A stretch of DNA of 64,000 bases, from positions 1-64,000 of IMG/VR virus record IMGVR_UViG_3300009180_000039. One strand, 5' to 3'. The notes beneath the pieces were generated by a model, which saw nothing but the letters and a program-made list of their open reading frames with translations, ran no database searches and was not told the DNA's origin. This DNA is from a virus. The translations under genes and the position numbers were made by a program. Below are positions 55,951 to 63,948 of this stretch, piece after piece. The number at the start of each line of letters is the position of its first letter. Position 1 is the first letter of the stretch.

Positions 55951-56823
55951 CTATTTCTCCCCAAAAGCAAAGCGTCTAAGTTGCCGGACCTCTTGCTCGG
56001 ATGCCGAGCCTGGGTCTTCTGCGTCCAAATTTACCACAACAGTTTCTCCTGGGAATACAGATAATTCAGCGGCTAGCTTATTTGCCCTACGCTGTGCATT
56101 TTCACTATTGTCAAAGCAGATGATCCTACGCCATATACTGGCGAGACGATCCACTTGTGCCATAGTGTATGACACACCAAGGGTTGCTACGCAACCTTTA
56201 CCTACCCGGAACACATCCGTAGGCCCCTCGCAAATGATACACGTATCCTTGACGAACTGTGCCCCGAAAAGCAAAGTTTTTTCGTCCATCGACTTTTCGC
56301 CGGGACCGGCGTTGCGATACCTCGGCTCTTGCCCGCACGCGGCCCTAGCCGTCCAGCTAACCGCTTTGCGGTTCAAGTAGATGGGCATGAACACCCGGAA
56401 CGGGTAATTGCTGAATGGTCCGGTTGCCCGGACTCCCCAGACCGTCTCCAGGTACTCTAAATCAAAGCTACGCTGCTTCAGATAGGCAGCTACGGCAGGT
56501 ACAGCCTCAAGCGGCTGGAGCATAGTAGGCGGAATAAATACGCCCTTAGAAGCGGTATCCGCTTCCTTGGGTAGATAGGCTCGGTTCCCGAGCAGTTTGT
56601 AGATTTCCGACCACGGGGCATCGGTCAGGTCTTTTAGTAGCTTAGGGACGTGAAACGACCCACAGACGTAGCAATTGGACCTGGAAAGATCGTCTTTTAG
56701 ACCGCAGTGGAACTTGGTAGAGCCACAGCGAGGGCAATCGGTCTGGGTCCACCCATGTCTTGAGTGCGAGCGGTCAGTCTTCGACCATCTCGCACCGTAT
56801 TTATCAAGGAATTCAGTAAGCAT
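55951..56823 (-). CDS. DnaG-type primase
   Basis: This is 290 residues. Zinc ribbon TDCPRCG ... CYVCG (Cys30, 33, 51, 54), then RPC-like middle and TOPRIM (CIICEGPTDVFRV, RRIICFDNSENAQR). It is shorter than bacterial DnaG and lacks a helicase-binding domain. In the second TOPRIM motif the usual DxD appears as DNSE. It makes primers for the fork. Confidence 0.85.
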   Translation of the reverse strand: MLTEFLDKYGARWSKTDRSHSRHGWTQTDCPRCGSTKFHCGLKDDLSRSNCYVCGSFHVPKLLKDLTDAPWSEIYKLLGNRAYLPKEADTASKGVFIPPTMLQPLEAVPAVAAYLKQRSFDLEYLETVWGVRATGPFSNYPFRVFMPIYLNRKAVSWTARAACGQEPRYRNAGPGEKSMDEKTLLFGAQFVKDTCIICEGPTDVFRVGKGCVATLGVSYTMAQVDRLASIWRRIICFDNSENAQRRANKLAAELSVFPGETVVVNLDAEDPGSASEQEVRQLRRFAFGEK

Positions 56824-56875
56824 TGGCGGCTCTTCTTGTAATGAAAAAGGGGGTAAATTCGTTACAAGCTACCCT

Positions 56876-57022
56876 CTAGGTTGTGTGGTATTTGCCAGCA
56901 TGGACAAAGTGCCCACACATGCTAATCACTATGACCGTGGGCGGGTCTATGACACAGAAACCCTCTAGGGGCCTAGGCCCCATTAGGTTTGCATGGTTCC
57001 AGTGCCAGACAATGATTACCAT
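56876..57022 (-). CDS. 48-residue hydrophobic protein
   Basis: MVIIVWHWNHANLMGP begins a short frame with CGCAGGAGTGATT upstream, an ideal ribosome site in the end of the upstream gene. It has His/Trp pairs and a hydrophobic middle (TVIVISMCGHFVHAG). The DNA contains a perfect 14-bp palindrome GGGGCCTAGGCCCC at 56968-56981. Unknown. Confidence 0.5.
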   Translation of the reverse strand: MVIIVWHWNHANLMGPRPLEGFCVIDPPTVIVISMCGHFVHAGKYHTT

Positions 57023-57024
57023 AA

Positions 57025-57267
57025 TCACTCCTGCGGAAGGTCAGAAAACAATAGCAATTCTTCGTACCCTGAATCCTCATCTGGCAGGCTATCTGTTTCT
57101 ACTATCCGTAGACCCTTGTGCCAGTGATCGCAAATGCGATCCATAGCTAAGGTTCTACCTTCCGTATCGTTACGCCCATTTCCGAAAACAGGTCCGCACG
57201 TAAATCGAACGCCTAGGTGCCAAAATATCTTGTCTTTGTCACATACGACGTAGTAATCTGTGCTCAT
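57025..57267 (-). CDS. Small acidic protein, unknown
   Basis: This is 80 residues (DYYVVCDKDKIFWHLGVRF, then a strongly acidic tail LPDEDSGYEELLLF). Encoded just downstream of the tRNA gene. Unknown. Upstream 57268-57386 holds no gene that I can see. Confidence 0.55.
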   Translation of the reverse strand: MSTDYYVVCDKDKIFWHLGVRFTCGPVFGNGRNDTEGRTLAMDRICDHWHKGLRIVETDSLPDEDSGYEELLLFSDLPQE

Positions 57268-57386
57268 ATTAACGTAACTTATCCTAATTTGACGTAATTA
57301 TATGAGGGGCTCACCGTAATGAATCGGTATTTTCCGTAGGGGCTATTCACCCTTTCTTGGACGCATTCAATATGCTACTGCCCCAG

Positions 57387-57459
57387 CAAACCAGCCAGGA
57401 CTTGAACCTGGAACCTTCGGTTTTGGGAACCGACGCTCTACCAATTGAGCTACTGGAAT
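57387..57459 (-). tRNA. tRNA-Trp(CCA), with defects
   Basis: A 73-base cloverleaf: acceptor ATTCCAG/CTGGTTT with two T-T mismatches, D-arm GCTC...GAGC with AATTGGTA loop, anticodon stem TCGGT/ACCGA with loop TCCCAAA. Then T-arm CCAGG-TTCAAGT-CCTGG and discriminator G. The anticodon by this register is CCA (Trp) but position 33 is C instead of the near-universal T. No encoded CCA tail. It may be decaying or specially used; a reading with anticodon CCC is less likely because it breaks the stem. Confidence 0.7.
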
Positions 57460-57505
57460 GGGTAGCCGATATTTAATACGCCCTCGGCAAACGATGCTGT
57501 TCTAC

Positions 57506-57619
57506 TCAGTATCCTTTGGTCCCCTTGCCACCCTTACCACTGCCGCCCTTCGGTGCGGACTTGGTTCCTGTGGACTTAGTACCTGATCCCTTGCCGCCTT
57601 TTGCATCGCCCTTTTTCAT
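57506..57619 (-). CDS. 37-residue Lys/Gly-rich basic protein
   Basis: MKKGDAKGGKGSGTKSTG starts a short, strongly basic frame ending GTKGY. The stop of the upstream gene overlaps its leader; GGGCATGATATG gives little ribosome site. Lys/Gly/Ser/Thr composition recalls DNA- or RNA-compacting peptides. Low complexity makes coding status uncertain. Confidence 0.45.
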   Translation of the reverse strand: MKKGDAKGGKGSGTKSTGTKSAPKGGSGKGGKGTKGY

Positions 57620-57620
57620 A

Positions 57621-58187
57621 TCATGCCCTTTCACTTGCTCGTTTTACGAGCCTGAGATACTCTACAAACTTAGGATGATCCACTCTGAATCTCCTGACTC
57701 TTGGTGACCCGTTCCGGGCCATTAGCACAAACCAATCATACACGAAAGAAACGGCTGACGGTAGGTACTGGTACAACAAAGTTCCTTCAATTTCCTTGAA
57801 GTACGCTTTGTAACCCTGCAACGCTGCTTGCACGTACTCTGGGTCGATGCTATTGCTGTTGTCCACAATCCTTTCCCATAGTTCATAGGCTTGGATACTG
57901 ACAGGTAGCTTGCTGGCCACGGGGTCTAGTTCGGCCTCTGCTAGCAGGGCCTTGAAGTTCCGTACTAGGCTCGGTGTCCCTGGGGCGAATCCCGCCCTAT
58001 GGACCGATAGCCAATTGACTACGGCTTCAATCTGTTGTTCTGAAAAGCCTCGTCGAATCAAGTCCTTGAAATCCGCAAGACGGGCAGTGCCCACAGTAAC
58101 TTGACGGTATTTGGTAAATAACTCGACGAGGCGTGATTTGTTTTCTTGGCGGAGATGTTGGAACATGGTTAGGGTCGCTTTTTCCAT
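57621..58187 (-). CDS. Helical protein of unknown function
   Basis: This is 188 residues, helical, with KDLIRRGFSEQQIEAVVNWL, SLVRNFKALLAEAEL and SAVSFVYDWFVLMA. Phage operons near helicases often hold such proteins, but none is recognised. It overlaps the membrane gene by 19 bases. Confidence 0.55.
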   Translation of the reverse strand: MEKATLTMFQHLRQENKSRLVELFTKYRQVTVGTARLADFKDLIRRGFSEQQIEAVVNWLSVHRAGFAPGTPSLVRNFKALLAEAELDPVASKLPVSIQAYELWERIVDNSNSIDPEYVQAALQGYKAYFKEIEGTLLYQYLPSAVSFVYDWFVLMARNGSPRVRRFRVDHPKFVEYLRLVKRASERA

Positions 58188-58348
58188 GCTGAGTAAACGG
58201 TTTCGATGCCCCAGCTAACTGCTGAGCCTATGCAAAGACCAAGAGTGAAATCATGTAGCGGGCCGTCGTTTACGACGAAAGTGTAGACACCGGCAAAAAT
58301 TGCCAGAGTACCTAGTCCCGTGAGTATTAGTTTGCAGGTCAGTATCAT
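58169..58348 (-). CDS. Small two-span membrane protein
   Basis: This is 59 residues from ATG at 58348 (ATGA overlap with the protease stop). Two hydrophobic stretches (LILTGLGTLAIFAGVYTFVV and FTLGLCIGSAVSWGIETVY). Its coupling with a secreted protease gene suggests a shared envelope role. Confidence 0.55.
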   Translation of the reverse strand: MILTCKLILTGLGTLAIFAGVYTFVVNDGPLHDFTLGLCIGSAVSWGIETVYSAWKKRP

Positions 58349-59010
58349 TGTTTCTTCGCCCATTCCAATAGTTCTTTGAGCCTACGGGCGGACCCCGCCC
58401 TCGCAGGCCATGTGACATTACGCTCTTGGTCCTCTGTGGCTTTATGCCACTCGGACCCTCCTGACACCACGCCAATAATCCCTGTGTCTATAACGGCGGG
58501 ACCGCCGCTCTGTCCTGGAGCCACAGAGCTATCTGAGTATACACTGTCTTTGGCAGCAAAGGACACTTTTCCAGAAGTTTCTAGCCAATTTCCGCTACCG
58601 AACCCGTAGAACGTGACTTTCACGTTACTGGGCTGATAGCTGAAGCCAATCTTATCTACTCGTAGATCCTCGGCTACATCGACCAAAGCAAGCAGTTCAA
58701 ACCGCTTGCTAGTGGTACACTGGATGACTGCGACATCTGCCTTAACGTCCACAGCGGACACCTTGGCATTGGGCATGTCCTTGATCGTGTCATTCTCCAA
58801 AGTGTAGGAGTTACCCTGGAACATCATACCATTGTCCATTAAAACGACATGGGCAGCGGTTCCTAGGTAAACCTTATCGCCTATCTGCTCGATGGCAAAG
58901 GCAGTGCCTTGGCTCTGCTCGGGGGTTCGGATGCGAAAGACACCATTGCGTTCTGGGTCTACCGCCATCGCTTGCGATGCTATGAACAAGAAAGCCAGTA
59001 AGTATTTCAT
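58345..59010 (-). CDS. Secreted trypsin-like serine protease
   Basis: This is 221 residues. Signal peptide YLLAFLFIASQAMA, then a chymotrypsin-fold domain: His in LGTAAHVVLMD, Asp in VKADVAVIQC, Ser in SVAPGQSGGPAV. The full triad is present. It would act in the host periplasm or outside the cell. Secreted proteases are rare in phages; roles in lysis, superinfection exclusion or host-protein turnover are possible. Confidence 0.82.
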   Translation of the reverse strand: MKYLLAFLFIASQAMAVDPERNGVFRIRTPEQSQGTAFAIEQIGDKVYLGTAAHVVLMDNGMMFQGNSYTLENDTIKDMPNAKVSAVDVKADVAVIQCTTSKRFELLALVDVAEDLRVDKIGFSYQPSNVKVTFYGFGSGNWLETSGKVSFAAKDSVYSDSSVAPGQSGGPAVIDTGIIGVVSGGSEWHKATEDQERNVTWPARAGSARRLKELLEWAKKQ

Positions 59011-59020
59011 ATCAATTCCC

Positions 59021-59212
59021 TTACATTAAATCCAAGTCAACATCACCCAGAACAGTTAGCTGTCGGTAGGCATAGCAGTCGCTCAGCGACCCGGTGAACT
59101 TACGTTCCCATCGCTGATACTCGTCTCGCCAAAAGTACATAACATAGGCACCCGGTAGGGTGGCATTCAGGTTGTCTTCGATCTTCCACTTTTTGACTAT
59201 TTCTGTCATCAT
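59021..59212 (-). CDS. Small protein, unknown
   Basis: This is 63 residues, starting on the last base of the previous stop (TAATG). It has GAYVMYFWRDEYQRWERKF and an acidic C-terminus. Unknown. Confidence 0.5.
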   Translation of the reverse strand: MMTEIVKKWKIEDNLNATLPGAYVMYFWRDEYQRWERKFTGSLSDCYAYRQLTVLGDVDLDLM

Positions 59213-59544
59213 TATACCTCATGGTCCATTGTTTTCAGTTCTTCCAGAATCCCAGTCTTACGCCTAGATCGGAACCGATGTAATCGGTCAGCGATATCGA
59301 GCCCCTCTCGCATAGCGTATACCTTCAGGTACGACAACACCCATTCTACAGGGAAATCGTAACATGCGACGTACTTTTGGAAAGATTCATCTATTTTCTG
59401 GTGGAAGTCTTCGACTTCGCTAGCGGTCTTGGCTGTTACTGCATTAAGGACTCTTCCAGCATCGTCATCAACGGTAGGTCGTGCGTCGGCTTGCCGTCGA
59501 TCACTGCTGCTGCTATCCCCGCCTTCATCTCTATCGCCTTGCAT
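59212..59544 (-). CDS. Small helical protein overlapping helicase end
   Basis: This is 110 residues. The first 35 are low complexity and overlap the SNF2-like gene; the rest is helical (KTASEVEDFHQKIDESFQKY, WVLSYLKVYAMREGLDIADR). The true start might be internal but no good codon is seen. Unknown. Confidence 0.5.
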   Translation of the reverse strand: MQGDRDEGGDSSSSDRRQADARPTVDDDAGRVLNAVTAKTASEVEDFHQKIDESFQKYVACYDFPVEWVLSYLKVYAMREGLDIADRLHRFRSRRKTGILEELKTMDHEV

Positions 59545-60770
59545 AGCTTCTCCTCAATAGTGTTCTCGGTCAAAAGAAATATGGTCCGGGTATCCCGGTC
59601 TTGTCCTATCCGGTGGTTCCGGGCATTCAACTGCTCGACCGCTCTGCTGGTCCAGGGTAGCTCTGCGACTACGGTAGTGGTCGCTGCTGTCAGAGTGATC
59701 CCTGCACCAGCGGCCTTAATTTGGCATATAGCTAGTTTTTTCTGGGGATCGTTCTGGAACTGCTCAATCAGTTTAGTCCGCTTCGCGGCGGAGACTGAAC
59801 CGTTAATGACTATGGACTCGTCTTCGGCAGCGGCTCGCCGCTGAATGACATCAATAAACTTGGTATGGATTGCGAAGACTATTAGCTTCTCATTAGGATT
59901 CTCCGCAAGGAACTTGCGAATCCACATAACTGTAGCTCTTGCCTTGCATCTAGCAACCAGCATAAGTAGATTAGTTAGTAGGGATAACTTGTCCGCTCCC
60001 TTGGTGCGGAATAGTCCATGATCCCTAATAGCCCCAACGTACTTTTTGTGGAGTACGTCGTAGGTCTCCCGGTCGTCCATCGCAATAGTCTCGATGCTGA
60101 CAGTCTGCTTGGGCAGGTTCAGTATGGACTTGTCCCTTCGGAGCATAAACGGCTTTAGCCGTTCGTGTAACTCGGGCAGGTGGCAAGCACCTTTGTATTG
60201 CCAGCCGAAACGCTCGTGGTACGTGGGCGAACAGTATCGCCATAGGTACTCCCGTTCATCGGGGAAAAGGTCCGGTCGAATCATGTGGAGCATTGGGTAG
60301 AAACAGGCGGGGCGGTTAGCTATCGGAGTACCGCTGAGCCCCATGACCCTTGGGCAATGCTTGCCGATGGTCATAGCTGCTGCTGTCCATTTGGTTGCCT
60401 TGTTGGCTAAAGTGTCACATTCATCAAACACCACCAAAGAAAACTGCTGTTCCAGCAGCCATTCCTTCTGGTGGTGCAGGATGTCATAGTTGATAATAGC
60501 CAACTGGTGGGTCATTTCACCCTCGTAGGGTGCTTGACCATCAACTATGACTGCCTTGTGTCCTGTGAACTCCTGAAACTCTTTCTTCCATGCCCCTTTG
60601 ACCGCAGGCGGACAGACCACCAGCATGGGCCATTTGTCAAGGTACTCCATGTACATGATAGTAGAGAGCGTCTTGCCAAGACCAGGAACCGAAGAATTTA
60701 AGATCCTTCCATCATTTGCCTTAGCAAACTCAAAAGCTTCTACTTGGTGGGGCAGGGGCGTTTTACGCAT
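59436..60770 (-). CDS. SNF2-type DNA helicase/translocase
   Basis: This is 444 residues. Motif I SSVPGLGKTLST, motif II VVFDECDTLA (DECD rather than DEAH), motif III VMGLSGTPIANRP, motif V/VI QIKAAGAGITLTAAT and RNHRIGQDRDTRTIF. It is a compact SNF2-family translocase that may remodel protein-DNA complexes or resolve forks. It overlaps the downstream GYEYTGEYR-family gene by eight bases. Confidence 0.88.
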   Translation of the reverse strand: MRKTPLPHQVEAFEFAKANDGRILNSSVPGLGKTLSTIMYMEYLDKWPMLVVCPPAVKGAWKKEFQEFTGHKAVIVDGQAPYEGEMTHQLAIINYDILHHQKEWLLEQQFSLVVFDECDTLANKATKWTAAAMTIGKHCPRVMGLSGTPIANRPACFYPMLHMIRPDLFPDEREYLWRYCSPTYHERFGWQYKGACHLPELHERLKPFMLRRDKSILNLPKQTVSIETIAMDDRETYDVLHKKYVGAIRDHGLFRTKGADKLSLLTNLLMLVARCKARATVMWIRKFLAENPNEKLIVFAIHTKFIDVIQRRAAAEDESIVINGSVSAAKRTKLIEQFQNDPQKKLAICQIKAAGAGITLTAATTTVVAELPWTSRAVEQLNARNHRIGQDRDTRTIFLLTENTIEEKLCKAIEMKAGIAAAVIDGKPTHDLPLMTMLEESLMQ

Positions 60771-61164
60771 TATCCTTCACTTGGCAATAGCGATAGTACC
60801 CATCGGGCTCATCCGAATCCTCTTCCTCCGCCACAGCGAACGGATATTCCGTTCCTCGGCAAGCATCGTACCCAACCAAGAAGCCGATTTCTGGGTTGGT
60901 CTCAATGTCCAGAGAGTCGTCGCTGTAGCGACAGACTACTGGACCATTATCTAGGTCCGATGGGCGAGCTTCTCGCCAAACTTCTGCCTTACGCATGATT
61001 GGGTACTCTGCTGTGATAAGGTGGACTGCTGTTATTACCTCGGCGTCGTCTGGATCGTACAAGTACGCCTCGCCCACTTTCGGTGTCCGATACTCGCCCG
61101 TATACTCAAAGCCCTGTATCCGGGGTAATTCCATCTCGACCTTAACCATTTTCTTTTTTGCCAT
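60763..61164 (-). CDS. GYEYTGEYR-family paralog
   Basis: This is 133 residues from ATG at 61164 (GAGGTACAAT upstream). LPRIQGFEYTGEYRTPKVGE and YPIMRKAEVWREARPSD match the family modules. C-terminal acidic tail. Adjacent to another, weaker member, suggesting duplication. Confidence 0.65.
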   Translation of the reverse strand: MAKKKMVKVEMELPRIQGFEYTGEYRTPKVGEAYLYDPDDAEVITAVHLITAEYPIMRKAEVWREARPSDLDNGPVVCRYSDDSLDIETNPEIGFLVGYDACRGTEYPFAVAEEEDSDEPDGYYRYCQVKDNA

Positions 61165-61486
61165 ATTGTACCTCACAATGTTTGAACCATAAACCACTCT
61201 GGGACCGCCAGCCCGCAAACGGGCGATGGTCCACCACAACGTCGTATACCCAAGGATCATGTCTAGTCAGCCTAAACCTAGCAGGACGGGGAACCCCGTC
61301 CCATGCACCCAAGGTCAATCGCTTCCAATTGTTTTCAATCTTCCGCAGGATAGCCACAGGGCAAAGCATCATAGGGCTATTGTAGTCATGCTGCATGACC
61401 TCACCCATCGATCTCAAATACAGTTCCCCGTGATCGGGATACCCGATCCTGATTAACTCAAAGCCTTCTGGGATTCCTGAGACCAT
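61142..61486 (-). CDS. Distant GYEYTGEYR-family paralog
   Basis: This is 114 residues. GIPEGFELIRIGYPDHGELYL and VAILRKIENNWKRLTLGAWDG align loosely with the other members (IPEG, GELYL, ILRK, WKRLT). It overlaps the next gene by 23 bases. Unknown. Confidence 0.6.
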   Translation of the reverse strand: MVSGIPEGFELIRIGYPDHGELYLRSMGEVMQHDYNSPMMLCPVAILRKIENNWKRLTLGAWDGVPRPARFRLTRHDPWVYDVVVDHRPFAGWRSQSGLWFKHCEVQYGKKENG

Positions 61487-61968
61487 TAGTTCCTCACAAC
61501 TACTCGGCGGCCAGCCGCCCTTGTGTGCTTCTCTCTGATCGACTCAAGGTCACGCATGACCTCTCGTTCTGATCGACCTACTTGCTTCGCAAGCGACTTG
61601 GCCGTATAACGGCCCTGTGCTCCAAGAGCAGCGTCTACAAGACTTTGCTCATCTGCATCCAATGATACACTGGAACGAAAGACATCTGCCTCTTTTTGTA
61701 CTAATTTTGGCATCGTGAACGATGAACGGCGTTTGGTGAACAGGAAAGACCGAGCAACTTGGAAAATAAAGGTCGTGGGCTTGCCCCGGCTAGGGTCGTA
61801 CTTCACCCGTTTACGGGTGTAAAACAAGTAAAATTCTTGGAATAATTCCTCGGTATCGCCCAAAAACGCACTGTTTCTTGCGGCTTGTGCTAGAATCTTG
61901 ATGGCGTACTTTGCATTACCGTCAAAAGCGGCATCGAGTTCAGGTGTTACATTGATGGTACTTTGCAT
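61486..61968 (-). CDS. Sigma factor-like protein
   Basis: This is 160 residues. Residues about 37-80 read TEELFQEFYLFYTRKRVKYD, PSRGKPTTFIFQVARSFLF, the pattern of sigma-70 region 2 (core-binding and -10). The C-terminal part has TAKSLAKQVGRSEREVMRDL, like region 4. Too short for other sigma domains, so it resembles ECF-type. It is the promoter-proximal gene of the minus operon, a good place for a regulator that redirects host polymerase. Confidence 0.65.
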   Translation of the reverse strand: MQSTINVTPELDAAFDGNAKYAIKILAQAARNSAFLGDTEELFQEFYLFYTRKRVKYDPSRGKPTTFIFQVARSFLFTKRRSSFTMPKLVQKEADVFRSSVSLDADEQSLVDAALGAQGRYTAKSLAKQVGRSEREVMRDLESIREKHTRAAGRRVVVRN

Positions 61969-62003
61969 GATTGCTCCAAAAATTGGTGGTTAAGGTTCCG
62001 ACT

Positions 62004-62035
62004 TCGGTGTAATCATAGCGTCGGTTACACCGACG
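62004..62035. promoter_or_regulatory. Overlapping inverted repeats in divergent promoter
   Basis: TCGGTGTAA (62004-62012) pairs with TTACACCGA (62025-62033). CGTCGG (62019-62024) pairs with CCGACG (62030-62035). Both cannot form at once. They lie between the divergent sigma-like and phosphoesterase genes, as an operator pair or an RNA switch. Confidence 0.55.
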
Positions 62036-62068
62036 ACAAGGGCTATCCAAACAAAAAGGGAAAATTTT

Positions 62069-62740
62069 ATGGCAAGAGTTTTGGTCATAGGTGACACGCA
62101 TTGTCCCGGAATGCTTTCAAAATATCCTGCGTTTTTGTCCAAGGTCGAAAAGACCTACAAATGCAACAAGGTCATTCATATCGGCGATAATGTCGATAAT
62201 GCTGCGATTTCTTACCATGACAAACATCCAGGTCTCTCTAGTGCTAGTGAGGAATACAAGAAAGCCAAGAAGCAAGTGCTGGAGCTTTACAAGCGATTTC
62301 CCAAGGTAACCCTATGTCTCGGGAACCATGACGCATTAACAGAGAGACAAGCGACTTCTGCGGGCCTTCTGCCTGAATGGATTAAGGACTACAAGCAAAT
62401 GTGGTTTGTCCCAAGCTGGGAAATCGTTCCACGATTCGGGTACGTCGAGATCGACGACGTGCGGTATGAGCACGGGGATGCTGGGAAATCTGGGCAGTTT
62501 GCTGCCGTTAAGACATCCAGAGCCCGTTTCCAGTCTATATGTAGCGGCCACTGTCACGCCGAGGCAGGCGTATGGTGGACGTGCAACGGTAACGCTAGGG
62601 TCTTCGGAATGAACGTGGGAACAGGGATGGACCATAAGCTACTACAGTTTGAATACGGGCAGAAGTTCACTAGCAAGCCTATGGTGGGCTGTGGTGTTGT
62701 CATCGACGGCCATCCTATTTTTATCCCAATGGACCTCTGA
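62069..62740 (+). CDS. Metallophosphoesterase
   Basis: This is 223 residues with the full calcineurin-like motif set: VIGDTHCPGM, HIGDNVDNA, LGNHDALTE, YEHGDAG and SGHCHAEAG. It may act on nucleotides, RNA ends or proteins. The start has AAAGGGAAAATTTT upstream. Transcribed away from the replication operon. Confidence 0.85.
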   Translation: MARVLVIGDTHCPGMLSKYPAFLSKVEKTYKCNKVIHIGDNVDNAAISYHDKHPGLSSASEEYKKAKKQVLELYKRFPKVTLCLGNHDALTERQATSAGLLPEWIKDYKQMWFVPSWEIVPRFGYVEIDDVRYEHGDAGKSGQFAAVKTSRARFQSICSGHCHAEAGVWWTCNGNARVFGMNVGTGMDHKLLQFEYGQKFTSKPMVGCGVVIDGHPIFIPMDL

Positions 62741-63042
62741 TGCCCTCAAACATCGTAGCCCAGTTATCCCGTAGAATCCGCAAGCATTACCCTAATCTCA
62801 AGTATCGGATTATTCGCGGTCGGCTAGCCGACGCATTTGCTACGACACACCTGCAAGCCGAATCGGGCACGTATATCATAACCATCGATAGAGATGTCAA
62901 GCCTGATTTGGCGGCTTTTCTGCTCTGCCATGAAATTTCACATGCAATTTCATGGAATTTTGACGCGGTTGAACACGGCGACGGTTTTTGGTCTGCGTAC
63001 CGGCAGGTGTATCGATTATACGAGGACTTTACCGCAGGATAG
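62740..63042 (+). CDS. SprT-like zinc metallopeptidase
   Basis: This is 100 residues. The zinc motif LLCHEISHAISW (HExxH) is followed by EHGDGFWSAYRQVYR with a likely third ligand. Starts on TGATG overlap. SprT-type proteins can cleave DNA-bound proteins; here the substrate is unknown. Confidence 0.75.
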   Translation: MPSNIVAQLSRRIRKHYPNLKYRIIRGRLADAFATTHLQAESGTYIITIDRDVKPDLAAFLLCHEISHAISWNFDAVEHGDGFWSAYRQVYRLYEDFTAG

Positions 63043-63053
63043 GGTGACGAGGA

Positions 63054-63884
63054 CTAGGTTTTCTTTTTCGTGTACTTCAATGGGGTTTTTAGTGCTGTCT
63101 CTAAATCCCATCCACGGCTTATCCGATTCCTTACCGTGCCATCATCAATACCGTGTTCTTTCGCCATCTTAGATAACCCGGCAATAAACTTGGTTTTCTT
63201 CTGCATTGGCTTAGCCAGGGCATCCTCGGCACTCCATCCCCTACCTAATCGCCAAGCTACTGCATTCGGGCAAACTTGAAACTGTTCAGCAAACGCAACT
63301 AGCGGCTTAGTCTCGCCAAAAGCAGTAAGTAGCCGATTGTTACGTCTGTTTCTGCCCTGCTCTTCTGGTGTAGCCCACCGGCAATTTTCGGGGCAATAGT
63401 TACCGTTTACGTCTTTGCGGTCGATTGAGTGTCTAGCGGACGGTGCCCGTCCTACGCACGACAAGAAGTAGGTGAACCCTGTTTGGGGGTCTAGCCATTC
63501 ACTACAGACTACAATCCCCCTTCCTCCGTAGTTGTGGTACTCTTTTGCATTTTCGTTGTAGCAGCTAAAAATCATCCTTCTCCATGCGCGATACTCCTTT
63601 GTTCCGTTATTTGTGGCTTCGCCGTGTTTGGCATTGTCTCTATTTCGCTGGGCTGTTGCCTCTCGTGTTAGGCACCCACAACTCCTTGCCTTGCCGTTAG
63701 CGACTTCGTAGTACCTAGCTACGTGTACGTTACCACAACTACATTCGCAGACAATTCTGGGTATTGGTGTCCCGTTAGGCTGCCTTACCCAGAAAATAGG
63801 ACCAATAGAAGACAGTCTCCCGCTTGTGATAGGGGTAAAGTCTGTGTCGATTCTGATGGAATGGTGTATACTATGGTTAGCCAT
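63054..63884 (-). CDS. HNH homing-type endonuclease 3, with doubled DNA-binding module
   Basis: This is 276 residues. Zinc ribbon CECSCGN ... SCGCL, HNH core YGGRGIVVCSEW, HSIDRKDVNGNYCPENCRWA. The C-terminus has two copies of a helix-turn-helix-like module (NAVAWRLGRGWSAEDAL and GTVRNRISRGWDLETAL), while the other two HNH genes have one. Encoded against the metallopeptidase gene. Confidence 0.85.
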   Translation of the reverse strand: MANHSIHHSIRIDTDFTPITSGRLSSIGPIFWVRQPNGTPIPRIVCECSCGNVHVARYYEVANGKARSCGCLTREATAQRNRDNAKHGEATNNGTKEYRAWRRMIFSCYNENAKEYHNYGGRGIVVCSEWLDPQTGFTYFLSCVGRAPSARHSIDRKDVNGNYCPENCRWATPEEQGRNRRNNRLLTAFGETKPLVAFAEQFQVCPNAVAWRLGRGWSAEDALAKPMQKKTKFIAGLSKMAKEHGIDDGTVRNRISRGWDLETALKTPLKYTKKKT

Positions 63885-63912
63885 GATGACATTTATCCTG
63901 TCGTTAGGGTTA

Positions 63913-63948
63913 GTAGATGCCTAGTGGAGACGACCACTAGGCATCTAC
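63913..63948 (-). other. 15-bp hairpin upstream of HNH gene 3
   Basis: GTAGATGCCTAGTGG and CCACTAGGCATCTAC pair across AGACGA. It is placed like the hairpins before HNH genes 1 and 2, but without a U-run. Its leader CTAACCCTAACGACAGGA matches theirs. Confidence 0.7.
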
